From Ruminococcus flavefaciens FD-1 (lineage in GTDB: Bacteria > Bacillota > Clostridia > Oscillospirales > Ruminococcaceae), in the NCBI GenBank assembly GCA_000174895.1, contig ACOK01000116.1, positions 107,475-171,474 of the forward strand: a DNA stretch of 64,000 nt, read 5' to 3'. The notes under the pieces are model-generated. The model was given only the letters and a program-made list of their open reading frames with translations. It ran no database searches and was not told where the DNA came from. The translations under genes and the position numbers were made by a program. Below, in pieces: positions 51,291 through 60,045 of this stretch (position 1 is its first letter; the number at the start of each line of letters is the position of its first letter).

Positions 51291-52178
51291 TTATGAGGTT
51301 GTGCTTTGTAAGGCAAGCCTTCATCTTAGCCTTGTGGTCATCGGTCATTTCGCAGAGAGGAAGTCTGCAAGGACCTGCATTCCAGCCTACCATATTCATA
51401 GCTTCCTTTACAGGGATAGGATTTACCTCCATGAACAGGTCATTGATAAGGTCGAGGTATTCAAGCTGTATCTTCTGGGGCTCAGCAAAGTTGTTTGTCA
51501 GGGCAAGCTGAACCATATCGTGCATTTCCTTTGGTATCATGTGTGAAGCAACGGAGATAACGCCCCTGCCCGCCCAGAGACATGATAGGAACTACCATAT
51601 CATCGTTGGCCCCTGTAAATGTCGATATCATCACCGCAGGCAGCTGCCAGCTTTGCAACATAGCTGATGTTGCCGCTTGCTTCCTTGATAGCAGCGATGT
51701 TCTTGTGCTTAGCCAGTTCCTTTACTGTGTCAACTTCCAGACCGCAGCCTGTTCTGCTGGGAACGTTGTAAAGGATGATTGGGATATTCACTGCATCAGC
51801 AACAGCTGTAAAGTGAGCGATAAGGCCCTTCTGAGTAGCCTTGTTGTAGTAAGGTGTAACGTGGAGGAGAGCATCTGCGCCGAAGGACTCAGCCTCCTTT
51901 GAGAGCTCAACAGCATAGCGTGTATCGTTGCTGCCTGCACCTGCGATAACAGGAACTCTGCCGTTAACGTGCTTTACAGCGAACTTGATACAGTCACGGT
52001 GCTCATCATCGGTCATAGTTGCGGATTCACCTGTAGTGCCGCAGATGATGATAGCGTCAGTACCCTTTTCGATCTGGTCGTCGATAATGCGTCCCAGCTC
52101 GTCGTAATTTATAGAACCATCGGCGTTGAACGGAGTGATAATAGCGATTCCTGCGCCGGTAAAAATGGTGTTCTTCAT
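51286..52178 (-). pseudogene. dapA: 4-Hydroxy-tetrahydrodipicolinate synthase, frameshifted twice
   Basis: Condenses pyruvate and aspartate semialdehyde, the committed lysine step. The first part is perfect DapA: GAGIAIITPFNADGSINY, CGTTGESATM, VTPYYNKATQKGL, ILYNVPSRTGCGLE (Tyr) and IAAIKEASGNISY (Schiff-base Lys). Then GDDIDIYRG runs into a stop at 51600. Removing one base in the GGCCCC run (51608-51613) and one in the CCCC run (51563-51566) restores NDDMVVPIMSLGG, GVISVASHMIPKEM and the normal C-terminus (EVNPIPVKEAMNMVGW), about 296 aa, the normal size. Both hits are in G/C runs 45 bases apart. In an otherwise intact lysine operon with a riboswitch this is more likely sequence error than loss. 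Confidence 0.9.
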
Positions 52179-52188
52179 ACACTCAATC

Positions 52189-52235
52189 CTTTCGTTTAAT
52201 GCGTAATGCGTAATGCGTAATGCGTAATAATACAC
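52189..52235. repeat. Inverted-end repeat, left bracket of the four-helix gene
   Basis: Four tandem TAATGCG units ending TAATAAT. It is the inverted counterpart of 52602-52641 on the other side of the gene and sits about 10 bp upstream of dapA's ribosome site. Confidence 0.78.
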
Positions 52236-52254
52236 ATCATGCACTACAATAACA

Positions 52255-52602
52255 TTACGAATTCTGAGTTTTAGTAATTGCCATAAGAATCTTTAACAAT
52301 TCCTGACAATCATCATATATACTTTGAAAATGTGAAAATTCAATATAATCACTTTCATGCAATAATTCAAGCCAATATTCTGTTTCGCTTGCTTCTTTCA
52401 ATGCTATATTCATTTTTGCATAAAAATCGGCTTTACTCTGACCTCTTATTGCTTCTTTAACATTAGCACCAATACTCGTGCCACATCGGAGTATTTGTTT
52501 TGATAAAACATACTCCCTTTTTTCAGTAATGAGATACTTATATAATTTTATAATTCTTAATGCAAATTTTTTGCTTTTATCAACAATTGGATTATTCCTC
52601 AT
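52255..52602 (-). CDS. Four-helix bundle protein (23S rRNA intervening-sequence type)
   Basis: A 115-aa all-helical protein. The N-terminus VDKSKKFALRIIKLYKYL, the middle LSKQILRCGTSIGANVKEAI and the following RGQSKADFYAKMNIALKEASE, then ETEYWLELL, are the signature of the TIGR02436/S23 family, first found encoded in 23S rRNA intervening sequences. Function is unproven; members are often mobile. It interrupts the lysine operon between asd and dapA and is flanked on both sides by inverted AATGCGTAAT repeats. Its base composition is visibly more AT-rich than its neighbours. It has no good ribosome site (ATATG after AATTAAT). Confidence 0.87.
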   Translation of the reverse strand: MRNNPIVDKSKKFALRIIKLYKYLITEKREYVLSKQILRCGTSIGANVKEAIRGQSKADFYAKMNIALKEASETEYWLELLHESDYIEFSHFQSIYDDCQELLKILMAITKTQNS

Positions 52603-52641
52603 ATTAATTACGCATTACGCATTACGAATTACGCATTAATC
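52602..52641. repeat. Inverted-end repeat, right bracket of the four-helix gene
   Basis: ATTAATTACGCATTACGCAT followed by TACGAATTACGCATTAAT; inverse of 52189-52235. It covers the asd stop codon (52636-52638). Confidence 0.78.
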
Positions 52642-53715
52642 AAAGTATCCCTTAGCTGCAAGAAGTTCAGCGAGGAGGACACCGCCGCCTGCTGCGCCTC
52701 TGAGAGTATTGTGTGAGAGGCATACGAACTTGTAGTCGTACTGTGTATCCTCACGGAGACGGCCTGTTGATACAGCCATACCGCCTTCGATATTTCTGTC
52801 AAGCTTAGCCTGTGGACGGTCGTTCTCCTCGAAGTAGTGGATGAACTGCTTTGGTGCGCTGGGGAGTTCGAGTTCCTGCGGAACACCCTTGAAGTTCTTC
52901 CAGAGGTCGAGGATCTCTTCCTTGGATGGCTTGTTCTCGAATGTTACGAATACAGCAGCTGTGTGTCCGTCTGATACAGGTACACGGAGGCACTGTGTTG
53001 TGATGTTGGGAGCTGTTGCCTTTACGATCTCGTTGCCCTTGATCTCGCCCCATACCTTCAGCGGCTCCTGCTCTGACTTCTCTTCCTCACCGCCGATGTA
53101 AGGGATAAGGTTATCGACCATTTCAGGCCATGTCTCGAAGTTCTTGCCTGCGCCTGAGATAGCCTGGTATGTACAAGCCAGTACGTTCTTCAGGCCGAAC
53201 TTTCTCAGTGGGTGGAGTGCAGGAACATAGCTCTGGATAGAGCAGTTTGACTTTACTGCGATGAAGCCTCTCTTTGTGCCGAGACGCTCTCTCTGAGCCT
53301 TGATGATCTCGATGTGATCGGGGTTGATCTCCGGAACTACCATAGGAACATCGGGTGTGAATCTGTGAGCTGAGTTGTTGGAAACGATAGGGCACTCAGC
53401 CTTAGCGTAAGCTTCCTCAAGAGCCTTTATCTCGTCCTTCTTCATATCAACTGCGCAGAAGCAGAAATCTACCATAGAAGCGATCTTCTCGATATCGTTC
53501 GTTGCGTCCATGAGGACCATATCCTTCATAGCTGCGGGCATTGGTACAGCCATCTTCCATCTGCTGCCTGCTGCCTGCTCATATGTCTGACCTGCACTTC
53601 TTGGTGAAGCTGCCAGGACCTTTACATTGAACCATGGGTGATTTTCAAGCAGAGTTGCGAATCTCTGGCCAACCATACCTGTTGCGCCTATGATGCCTAC
53701 GTTGTACTGTTTCAT
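52636..53715 (-). CDS. asd: Aspartate-semialdehyde dehydrogenase
   Basis: NADPH-dependent reduction of aspartyl phosphate, feeding lysine, threonine and methionine. The 359-aa length and sequence are of the archaeal/fungal-type Asd. VGIIGATGMVGQRFATLL binds the cofactor, VKSNCSIQSYVPAL carries the catalytic Cys, QAISGAGK and the C-terminal His region (LRVPVSDGHTAAVFV) complete the site. RBS GAAGGAG. First gene of a minus-strand operon (asd, four-helix gene, dapA, dapB) controlled by the lysine riboswitch at 53826-53987. Confidence 0.95.
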   Translation of the reverse strand: MKQYNVGIIGATGMVGQRFATLLENHPWFNVKVLAASPRSAGQTYEQAAGSRWKMAVPMPAAMKDMVLMDATNDIEKIASMVDFCFCAVDMKKDEIKALEEAYAKAECPIVSNNSAHRFTPDVPMVVPEINPDHIEIIKAQRERLGTKRGFIAVKSNCSIQSYVPALHPLRKFGLKNVLACTYQAISGAGKNFETWPEMVDNLIPYIGGEEEKSEQEPLKVWGEIKGNEIVKATAPNITTQCLRVPVSDGHTAAVFVTFENKPSKEEILDLWKNFKGVPQELELPSAPKQFIHYFEENDRPQAKLDRNIEGGMAVSTGRLREDTQYDYKFVCLSHNTLRGAAGGGVLLAELLAAKGYFD

Positions 53716-53751
53716 TAAAAACTACTCCTTCAATAAAAATTTACACAAAAA

Positions 53752-53778
53752 TAATAAAAACCAGTTGCAAACTGGTTC
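53752..53778 (-). terminator. Intrinsic terminator of the lysine riboswitch
   Basis: Minus-strand AACCAGTTTGCAACTGGTT followed by TTTATTATTTTT: the expression platform between the aptamer and asd. When lysine is bound the terminator should form and stop transcription. Confidence 0.85.
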
Positions 53779-53825
53779 ATCATGCGTTATAATAGAAATG
53801 TTGACATATCAGCGGTGCCGTATGC

Positions 53826-53987
53826 CGATAGCTCTCCATCAAAGCATGATGACAGCCACAAACTTATTCAGCCCGCAGCCAGAAACGAGTTTACCAAAAA
53901 CGTTTCTTCGGCGGCATCACCTTTCGCTGTACATCATCGGACGGGTCATCCCATGCACAGGTACTCATCTCAGCCGCACCTCTACCT
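53826..53987 (-). ncRNA. Lysine riboswitch (L box)
   Basis: On the minus strand, in order, the conserved L-box pieces: GGTAGAGGTGCGG at the 5' end, GAGTA, GCGAAAGGTGATGCCGCCGA, GGCTGCGGGC, TGTGGCTGTCA and GGAGAGCTATC at the 3' end. GGTAG pairs with CTATC as P1. The layout matches the Bacillus lysC aptamer. It lies directly upstream of asd with its terminator, so lysine should turn off the operon asd-dapA-dapB. A consensus promoter precedes it. Confidence 0.95.
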
Positions 53988-53994
53988 TGTATTT

Positions 53995-54023
53995 ATAATA
54001 GCACTTTCACTTTGCGTTGTCAA
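53995..54023 (-). promoter_or_regulatory. Promoter of the lysine operon
   Basis: Minus-strand TTGACA (complement of 54018-54023), 17 bp, TATTAT (complement of 53995-54000), just before the riboswitch. Confidence 0.8.
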
Positions 54024-54030
54024 TAGATTT

Positions 54031-54180
54031 TTAAAAATTCGTAATGCGTAATGCGTAATTCGTAATTGCGGTGTCCACTTCGTGGACGAATTAAAAAAAT
54101 AATTATGAATTATTTAAATCCGTCAGCGTTAGCTGACACAATAATTACGCATTACGCATTCCGAATTACGAATTATAACA
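54031..54180. repeat. AATTCGTAAT-family MITE-like element, complete copy
   Basis: AATTCGTAATGCGTAATGCG then GTAATTGCGGTGTCCACTTC at one end; GCTGACACAATAATTACGCA then TTACGCATTCCGAATTACGA at the other. The ends are inverted and the middle has a GTCCACTTCGTGGAC hairpin. It fills the gap between the riboswitch promoter and queA. Confidence 0.82.
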
Positions 54181-54195
54181 AAGGAGTTTGACTTA

Positions 54196-55227
54196 ATGGA
54201 ATTATTAAAGTCTGATTTTTACTATGATCTTCCCGAGGAGCTTATCGCTCAGCATCCCGTTGAGCCGAGGAACGCATCACGTATGATGTGCGTTGACCGC
54301 AGAACAGGTGAGATCTCCCACGATCATTTCTATAATCTATGCGATCACCTCAGAGAAGGTGACTTGCTGGTCATGAATGATTCCCGTGTCATACCTGCAA
54401 GACTTTACGGTGAAAAAGTCGGCAATCAGACATTTATCGAGTTTCTCCTCCTTGAACAGAAGGGCGACAAGCTGTGGGAGATAATCTGCCGCCCCGGAAA
54501 AAAAGCAAAGGTGGGCACTAAATTCAGCTTCGGCGGAGGAAGGCTCGTTGCCGAAGTTGTGGAAGTCAAGGACGACGGCAACCGTATCGTTAAATTTGAA
54601 TGCGAGGGTAATTTCTTCACAGCTCTGGAAGACGTGGGACAGATGCCCCTCCCTCCTTACATAAAGGAAAAGCTGGAAAACAAAGAACGCTATCAGACAG
54701 TTTATTCCCGTGAACTGGGTTCAGCCGCAGCGCCTACCGCCGGTCTGCACTTCACTCCCGAGATGCTGGATGACCTCCGCTCCCGCGGCATAAAGACCGC
54801 TTTCGTTACCCTGCACGTTGGTCTTGGCACTTTCCGCCCCGTCAAGGAGGATAACGTCCTTGACCACAAAATGCACAGCGAACACTATCATCTGCCTCAG
54901 GAAACTGCCGACCTCATCAACGAGACCAAGGCTAACGGCGGAAGAGTTATCGCTGTTGGCACCACTACCTGCCGCACTCTCGAAAGTGTAGCTACTTTTT
55001 ACGGAGATATTTCCGAGCACGACGGATACACAGACATATTCATCTATCCGTCCTATGAATTCAAGTGCATCGACGGACTTATAACTAATTTTCACCTTCC
55101 CGAAAGCACACTCATCATGCTGGTGTCCGCTTTCATGGGATACGATAATACTATGAATGCGTACAAGACCGCTGTTGAGGAGAAATACCGATTCTTCAGC
55201 TTCGGAGACAGTATGTGCATTCTCTGA
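54196..55227 (+). CDS. queA: S-adenosylmethionine:tRNA ribosyltransferase-isomerase
   Basis: Adds the epoxycyclopentane ring to preQ1-modified tRNA in queuosine synthesis. The 343 aa are normal. The family start [24 protein letters not shown] is read as [16 protein letters not shown]; the conserved [37 protein letters not shown] and [16 protein letters not shown] are all present. RBS AAAGGAG. tgt, the next enzyme of the same pathway, lies 820 bp downstream, with two PAS proteins between. Probably one transcript to 57865. Confidence 0.96.
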   Translation: MELLKSDFYYDLPEELIAQHPVEPRNASRMMCVDRRTGEISHDHFYNLCDHLREGDLLVMNDSRVIPARLYGEKVGNQTFIEFLLLEQKGDKLWEIICRPGKKAKVGTKFSFGGGRLVAEVVEVKDDGNRIVKFECEGNFFTALEDVGQMPLPPYIKEKLENKERYQTVYSRELGSAAAPTAGLHFTPEMLDDLRSRGIKTAFVTLHVGLGTFRPVKEDNVLDHKMHSEHYHLPQETADLINETKANGGRVIAVGTTTCRTLESVATFYGDISEHDGYTDIFIYPSYEFKCIDGLITNFHLPESTLIMLVSAFMGYDNTMNAYKTAVEEKYRFFSFGDSMCIL

Positions 55228-55253
55228 TATAAGAAATACAGAAGGGGAAGATA

Positions 55254-55637
55254 ATGAACATTACAGAGACAACACTGCTGAAAAGCTACGTGGATACCGA
55301 GGAATTTCCCCTCGTTATCTGCGGAATGGACTACAGGATAAAATACATGAATAACCTTGCACTCGAACAATATGAAAAGTACGGCGGAACCAAACTTTTA
55401 GGCCGCCTTCTGACCTCTCTCATGGATGAAGAGGCTAAAAGCAAGGTTGATATGGTTATCGAATGGTTCAAGGAGGATATCTCCCATAACCGTATGCTCG
55501 CTGTCAGAGACAATAGCGAAAAAACTGATATATATATGTGTGCCCTGAGAGACGAAACAGGCGGACTTATCGGCTTTTGCAGCCGTCACAGGTCACGCAG
55601 GTCCGATGACGGAACACCATACTCGACAATAGATTAA
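55254..55637 (+). CDS. PAS-domain protein, tandem copy 1
   Basis: A 127-aa protein consisting of one PAS-like domain: VICGMDYRIKYMNNLALEQY is the PAS core start, followed by GRLLTSLMDEEAKSKVDMVI and FKEDISHNRMLAVRD. It lacks an output domain. About half of its residues match the next gene, so the two arose by duplication. AAGGGGA precedes the ATG. It is placed 26 bp after queA and 17 bp before copy 2. Ligand unknown; the C-terminal tail (HRSRRSDDGTPYS) is basic and polar. Confidence 0.76.
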   Translation: MNITETTLLKSYVDTEEFPLVICGMDYRIKYMNNLALEQYEKYGGTKLLGRLLTSLMDEEAKSKVDMVIEWFKEDISHNRMLAVRDNSEKTDIYMCALRDETGGLIGFCSRHRSRRSDDGTPYSTID

Positions 55638-55654
55638 GACACAAGGAGAAAACA

Positions 55655-56023
55655 ATGGACATGACAGAATTTTTCAAAGGAATAGTTGATTCGGAAGAAG
55701 GCCCTGTCGTTATCTGTAATCTTGATTACAGGGTCATCTACACAAATCCCGCCGCAGATACTTACTATATGCGTGTTTCGCCGCTGAAAGGCAAACTCCT
55801 CTCCTCCGTTATGGATGAGGAAATGATGAGCAAAGTCGTTATGAGCGTTGAATGGTTCAAGGAAGACAGAAAAAATAACAAGGTCTTCGCCCTTCACGAC
55901 AAGACCAATAATATGGATATGTACATCCTCGCTATCAGAAAAGAAAACGGCGAACTTATCGGCTTCTACGGACGCCGTGAGGACAGAAATCCCGACTCGG
56001 GCAAGGAATTTGACCTTGACTGA
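55655..56023 (+). CDS. PAS-domain protein, tandem copy 2
   Basis: A 122-aa paralogue of the preceding gene: VICNLDYRVIYTNPAADTYY, GKLLSSVMDEEMMSKVV and EWFKEDRKNNKVFAL align without gaps. Also a single PAS-like domain with no kinase or cyclase. AAGGAG precedes the ATG. tgt begins 26 bp downstream. Its presence between queA and tgt suggests, but does not prove, a regulatory or chaperone link to queuosine synthesis. Confidence 0.76.
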   Translation: MDMTEFFKGIVDSEEGPVVICNLDYRVIYTNPAADTYYMRVSPLKGKLLSSVMDEEMMSKVVMSVEWFKEDRKNNKVFALHDKTNNMDMYILAIRKENGELIGFYGRREDRNPDSGKEFDLD

Positions 56024-56034
56024 TATCTCAATAA

Positions 56035-57189
<1,155 letters not shown>

Positions 57190-57220
57190 GACACATGATC
57201 AAGCAAAGAAAGGAAATATC

Positions 57221-57865
57221 ATGACAACCGCTATTTTTGACCTTGACGGTACTCTCGCAAATACTATCGCCGACCTGGGCGCTGCTGTGGACAACGGTCT
57301 GGAAGTTCTGGGATTTCCGAAGCATACCATCGCCGAGTACAAGCAGTTCGTGGGAAACGGCGCTATGAAGCTGTGCGAAAGGGCACTCCCCGACGGACAC
57401 AAGGAGCTTGCTCCGAAGCTTCATGAACTGTTCAAGGAGTATTACAGCGCTCATCTGCTGGATAATACAACGCTCTACGACGGCATTGGCGATACTCTCC
57501 GTACACTCAGCGAAAACGGAGTTATCCTCGCTGTGGCTACAAACAAGCCTGAGGATGCCGCTAAAAAAATAATTGCAAAGCTTCTCCCCGACGTGGACTT
57601 CATAAAGATACTGGGCGGTGTGGATGATCGTCCGAAAAAGCCCGATACCGCCATTATTTCCGTGATCCTCTCTGCTCTCCCCGAAAAGGACGGCAAGTTC
57701 TGGATGATAGGCGACAGCAATGTGGATGTTCAGACAGGCAAAAACGCAGGTATCCCCGTTATCGGCTGTGCATGGGGATTCCGTGGACGCACCGAGCTGG
57801 AAAGCGCAGGCGCTGACTATATCGCTTCCGAAGCCGGCGAAATAGCCGATATTATTTTAAAGTAA
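57221..57865 (+). CDS. HAD-family phosphatase (phosphoglycolate phosphatase-like)
   Basis: A 214-aa HAD hydrolase. TAIFDLDGTLANTI is motif I, LAVATNKPEDAAKKI motif II/III (Thr, Lys), MIGDSNVDVQTGKNAGIP motif IV, and GVWGFRG-like CAWGFRGRTELESAGAD is typical of Gph/PpaX. Substrate: phosphoglycolate or pyrophosphate by family. RBS AAAGGAAA, 31 bp after tgt, so probably the last gene of the queA operon. A GCACGG/CCGTGC stem follows. Confidence 0.88.
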   Translation: MTTAIFDLDGTLANTIADLGAAVDNGLEVLGFPKHTIAEYKQFVGNGAMKLCERALPDGHKELAPKLHELFKEYYSAHLLDNTTLYDGIGDTLRTLSENGVILAVATNKPEDAAKKIIAKLLPDVDFIKILGGVDDRPKKPDTAIISVILSALPEKDGKFWMIGDSNVDVQTGKNAGIPVIGCAWGFRGRTELESAGADYIASEAGEIADIILK

Positions 57866-57868
57866 AAA

Positions 57869-57887
57869 AGCACGGATCAACCGTGCT
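57869..57887 (-). terminator. Stem with minus-strand T-run after the phosphatase gene
   Basis: AGCACGG-ATCAA-CCGTGCT. The T-tract (TTTTTTAC) is on the minus side, so it would stop transcripts coming from the gpx side. Confidence 0.55.
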
Positions 57888-57910
57888 CAGGCTGTCGAAA
57901 AACTAATTTT

Positions 57911-57936
57911 GGGACGTCGAGGACGCCGTCCCCTAC
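57911..57936. repeat. GTAGGG-type palindrome
   Basis: GGGACG-N13-CGTCCC followed by CTACAAAAGCATTCACGAAG, shared with 6201 and 44014. Confidence 0.7.
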
Positions 57937-58006
57937 AAAAGCATTCACGAAGCTGAGCTCGGATCAACCGTGCTGCAATTACATCTTTTTTATCATGACT
58001 ATGGAT

Positions 58007-58075
58007 TTCCCCTGATAGGTCGCTCCCGGCAGCATTACCGGTTTTCACATTTTGTGGAGCAGCCAATCAGGGGAA
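58007..58075. other. Structured 69-base intergenic element
   Basis: Perfect 10-bp outer arms TTCCCCTGAT (58007-58016) and ATCAGGGGAA (58066-58075), then an inner GCTCC/GGAGC helix, then two small hairpins (CCGG-N8-CCGG and CACATTTTGTG). This looks like a folded RNA or small mobile element rather than a simple terminator. Orientation unknown. Confidence 0.5.
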
Positions 58076-58120
58076 TTTTCCTGTTGTAAATATAATGAAG
58101 GGGGTACGGGGACAGCGTTT

Positions 58121-58663
58121 TTACAGTGCGGCTTCGATCGCCTTTTTCACATCCTTCATGGACATTGTAGGCTCGAATCGGCCGAGGATCCTGCCATCAC
58201 GGCTGATGAGGAATTTAGTGAAGTTCCATTTGATATTGCTGTTGTTCTTGTAGTCCTTGTCGATGACCTTGAGAACACCGCTCATTGCAAGAGCTTTCGG
58301 GCCTTTGCCGAAGCCTTCAAAAGTGCTGTTCTCGATGAGCCACTTATAGAGAGGTGCGGCATTTTCGCCGTTTACGTCGATCTTGGCAAACTGGGGGAAA
58401 GTTATGCCGAATCTGCCTGTGCAGAAAGAATGGATCTCCTCATCGCTGCCGGGGGCCTGTTCAGCGAACTGATTGCATGGGAAATCGAGGATCTCCAATC
58501 CCTTGTCTGCAAGCTCCTCATATATATCCTGGAGCTCGTCATACTGGGGAGTGAAACCGCAGCCTGTAGCGGTATTGACGATAAGGAGCACATTGCCCTT
58601 GTAGTCAGCCATGGAAACTTCGCTTCCGTCCATTTTCTTGATCATATAATCGTAGATTGCCAT
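58121..58663 (-). CDS. Glutathione peroxidase family protein (thiol peroxidase)
   Basis: A 180-aa peroxidase. The catalytic Cys motif LIVNTATGCGFTPQYDEL is at about residue 35, the LDFPCNQFAEQAPGSDEEI block supplies Gln and the second Cys, and KWNFTKFLIS gives the Trp-Asn-Phe. In Firmicutes such enzymes use thioredoxin rather than glutathione to reduce peroxides, so the name does not fix the donor. RBS CAGGAGG. Single gene, useful for oxygen stress in an anaerobe. Confidence 0.92.
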   Translation of the reverse strand: MAIYDYMIKKMDGSEVSMADYKGNVLLIVNTATGCGFTPQYDELQDIYEELADKGLEILDFPCNQFAEQAPGSDEEIHSFCTGRFGITFPQFAKIDVNGENAAPLYKWLIENSTFEGFGKGPKALAMSGVLKVIDKDYKNNSNIKWNFTKFLISRDGRILGRFEPTMSMKDVKKAIEAAL

Positions 58664-58855
58664 AGTAATGCCTCCTGATTTGATTTTATAAAATTAAATT
58701 GAACTCAACCTTTTCTATGCTTTTATTATACTCTTATTATTCACGTTTGTCAAGAGATTAAAATAATTTTTATTATTTCTCATTTAAGGTTAATAATTAT
58801 TACTGATATTAAGCATAAAAACAGGCAGATACTTCATGTATCTGCCTGTTCGTTG

Positions 58856-59182
58856 TCAGTAGGTCATAACTGTGCAGTTTTCGGGGAAAGTTGAAGGGAA
58901 ATAACTGCAATCCCCTGCTATCTTAACCCGTGTCAGCGCCGTATCCGCAAAGGCGAACTCGCCTATGGACTTGACGCTTTCGGGGATGCTGACCTGCCTT
59001 AGCGACGTACAGCCGCAGAACGCTCCTGCTTTCGGGAACGGCGGCAGAGCCGAGTGAGTCAGCCTGCCGTTTTCCACATACCACCATCCGGGAGGATAGG
59101 GCTTTGTCATAGTTTCCGCTATCGGCTCGGGAAGTTCCTCATGGGTGAGCCGTCCGTCTGTGATCGTCCATTTTACGCTCAT
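58856..59182 (-). CDS. Leucine-rich-repeat (BspA-like) small protein
   Basis: A 108-aa protein. The first half (WTITDGRLTHEELPEP, YVENGRLTHSALPP) is an imperfect repeat of a Trp/Gly-Arg-Leu-Thr-His motif. The second half is one or two BspA-type LRR units (FCGCTSLRQVSIPESVKSIG, FAFADTALTRVKIAG). Such repeats are found in surface proteins and in the tail-tip proteins of Clostridia phages. Its ATG overlaps the stop of the upstream gene (ATGA). Last gene of a four-gene overlapping cassette. Confidence 0.72.
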   Translation of the reverse strand: MSVKWTITDGRLTHEELPEPIAETMTKPYPPGWWYVENGRLTHSALPPFPKAGAFCGCTSLRQVSIPESVKSIGEFAFADTALTRVKIAGDCSYFPSTFPENCTVMTY

Positions 59183-60045
59183 GATGCCACCTCGATGCTG
59201 AATCCGATACTGCTGAGATAATCAGCGTCAAGCCAGTGAGTTTCGTTCACAGCTGCCACATTGTCCGCTGCGATAATATCGGGACCGTGAGCACTTCTGA
59301 GGATGGATGTCGCTCTCGTTCCCGATGCACAGCCTACCGTGAACTCCGAATCCGTTGTGATATCCAGAACTGAGTTGTCGATGTAGACTTTAGTGTCGTT
59401 CGTTGTCGTACCGGAGCTGTTCAGTGTGATCGCCAGCATATTGGGCATTTCCGCTTCAAGATATGATGCATTCATCATCTGCATTGTAGGGGATGAGACA
59501 TTGCTGAACATGAAAATTTGCGTGGCAGTTGATTTGAATCTGATGAAACAGCTCACAAACAACGGCGGATAGGTCGATGACGTGAGCGACGAAGTGCCGT
59601 TGATATTGAAGGAGCACCGTGTAAAGGCGGTGGCATATCCCGAAGCTTTGTAGAAAAGCTCCTTGCAAACGCCCGAAAATTCGCAGTCTGTAAAGGCTGA
59701 ACGTCTGTCTGAACTTATGTTTGAAGTGGACAGCACCGTCTGATATGAGTAGATATTCTTAATTTTTACGTTGCTGAGACTGCCGTAGGAAACCCTTATT
59801 ATCGCATTCTGACCGACTTCGGTCGAGTAAAGGTTTTTGATGGACTTGCCGTCTCCGTCAACGTGGGATGAGATCGTGATGTACGGCACATCGCCGTCGG
59901 GGTATTCGTCCAGAATATCAATGTCGTTTCCCAGCTTCACGTATACGGCAGTTTGCTGAGTGCCCTCACTGCCTTTCAGTCCGAGCTCGTCCCATGTGGT
60001 AACTACATACGGATCGTCTATCGTTCCTGTTCCTGTTATGCTCAT
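59179..60045 (-). CDS. Tail-fibre-like beta-helix protein, uncharacterised
   Basis: A 288-aa protein rich in Ser, Thr, Asn and short beta strands, with no signal peptide or membrane segment. The start (SITGTGTIDDPYVVTTWDEL) is typical of phage-type beta-helix modules with a 'GTxxDPYxVxTxxEL' opening. Internal Cys-containing strands (FTDCEFSGVC, FTRCSFNIN, FVSCFIRF) recur at about 30 residues, suggesting a right-handed beta-helix. Probably an appendage or tail-tip protein; host-binding would be inference. ATGA overlap on both sides with its neighbours. Confidence 0.68.
   Translation of the reverse strand: MSITGTGTIDDPYVVTTWDELGLKGSEGTQQTAVYVKLGNDIDILDEYPDGDVPYITISSHVDGDGKSIKNLYSTEVGQNAIIRVSYGSLSNVKIKNIYSYQTVLSTSNISSDRRSAFTDCEFSGVCKELFYKASGYATAFTRCSFNINGTSSLTSSTYPPLFVSCFIRFKSTATQIFMFSNVSSPTMQMMNASYLEAEMPNMLAITLNSSGTTTNDTKVYIDNSVLDITTDSEFTVGCASGTRATSILRSAHGPDIIAADNVAAVNETHWLDADYLSSIGFSIEVAS

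Noticed and set aside
51286..51540. Separate small gene of 84 residues downstream of dapA
   Set aside because: It is the C-terminal part of DapA (EVNPIPVKEAMNM region) cut off by frameshifts, without its own ribosome site.
58007..58075. Possible small SRP RNA because of GGAGCAGCC
   Set aside because: The conserved GGUCAGG/GGAA tetraloop helix of SRP RNA is not present, and the apical part is too large and branched.
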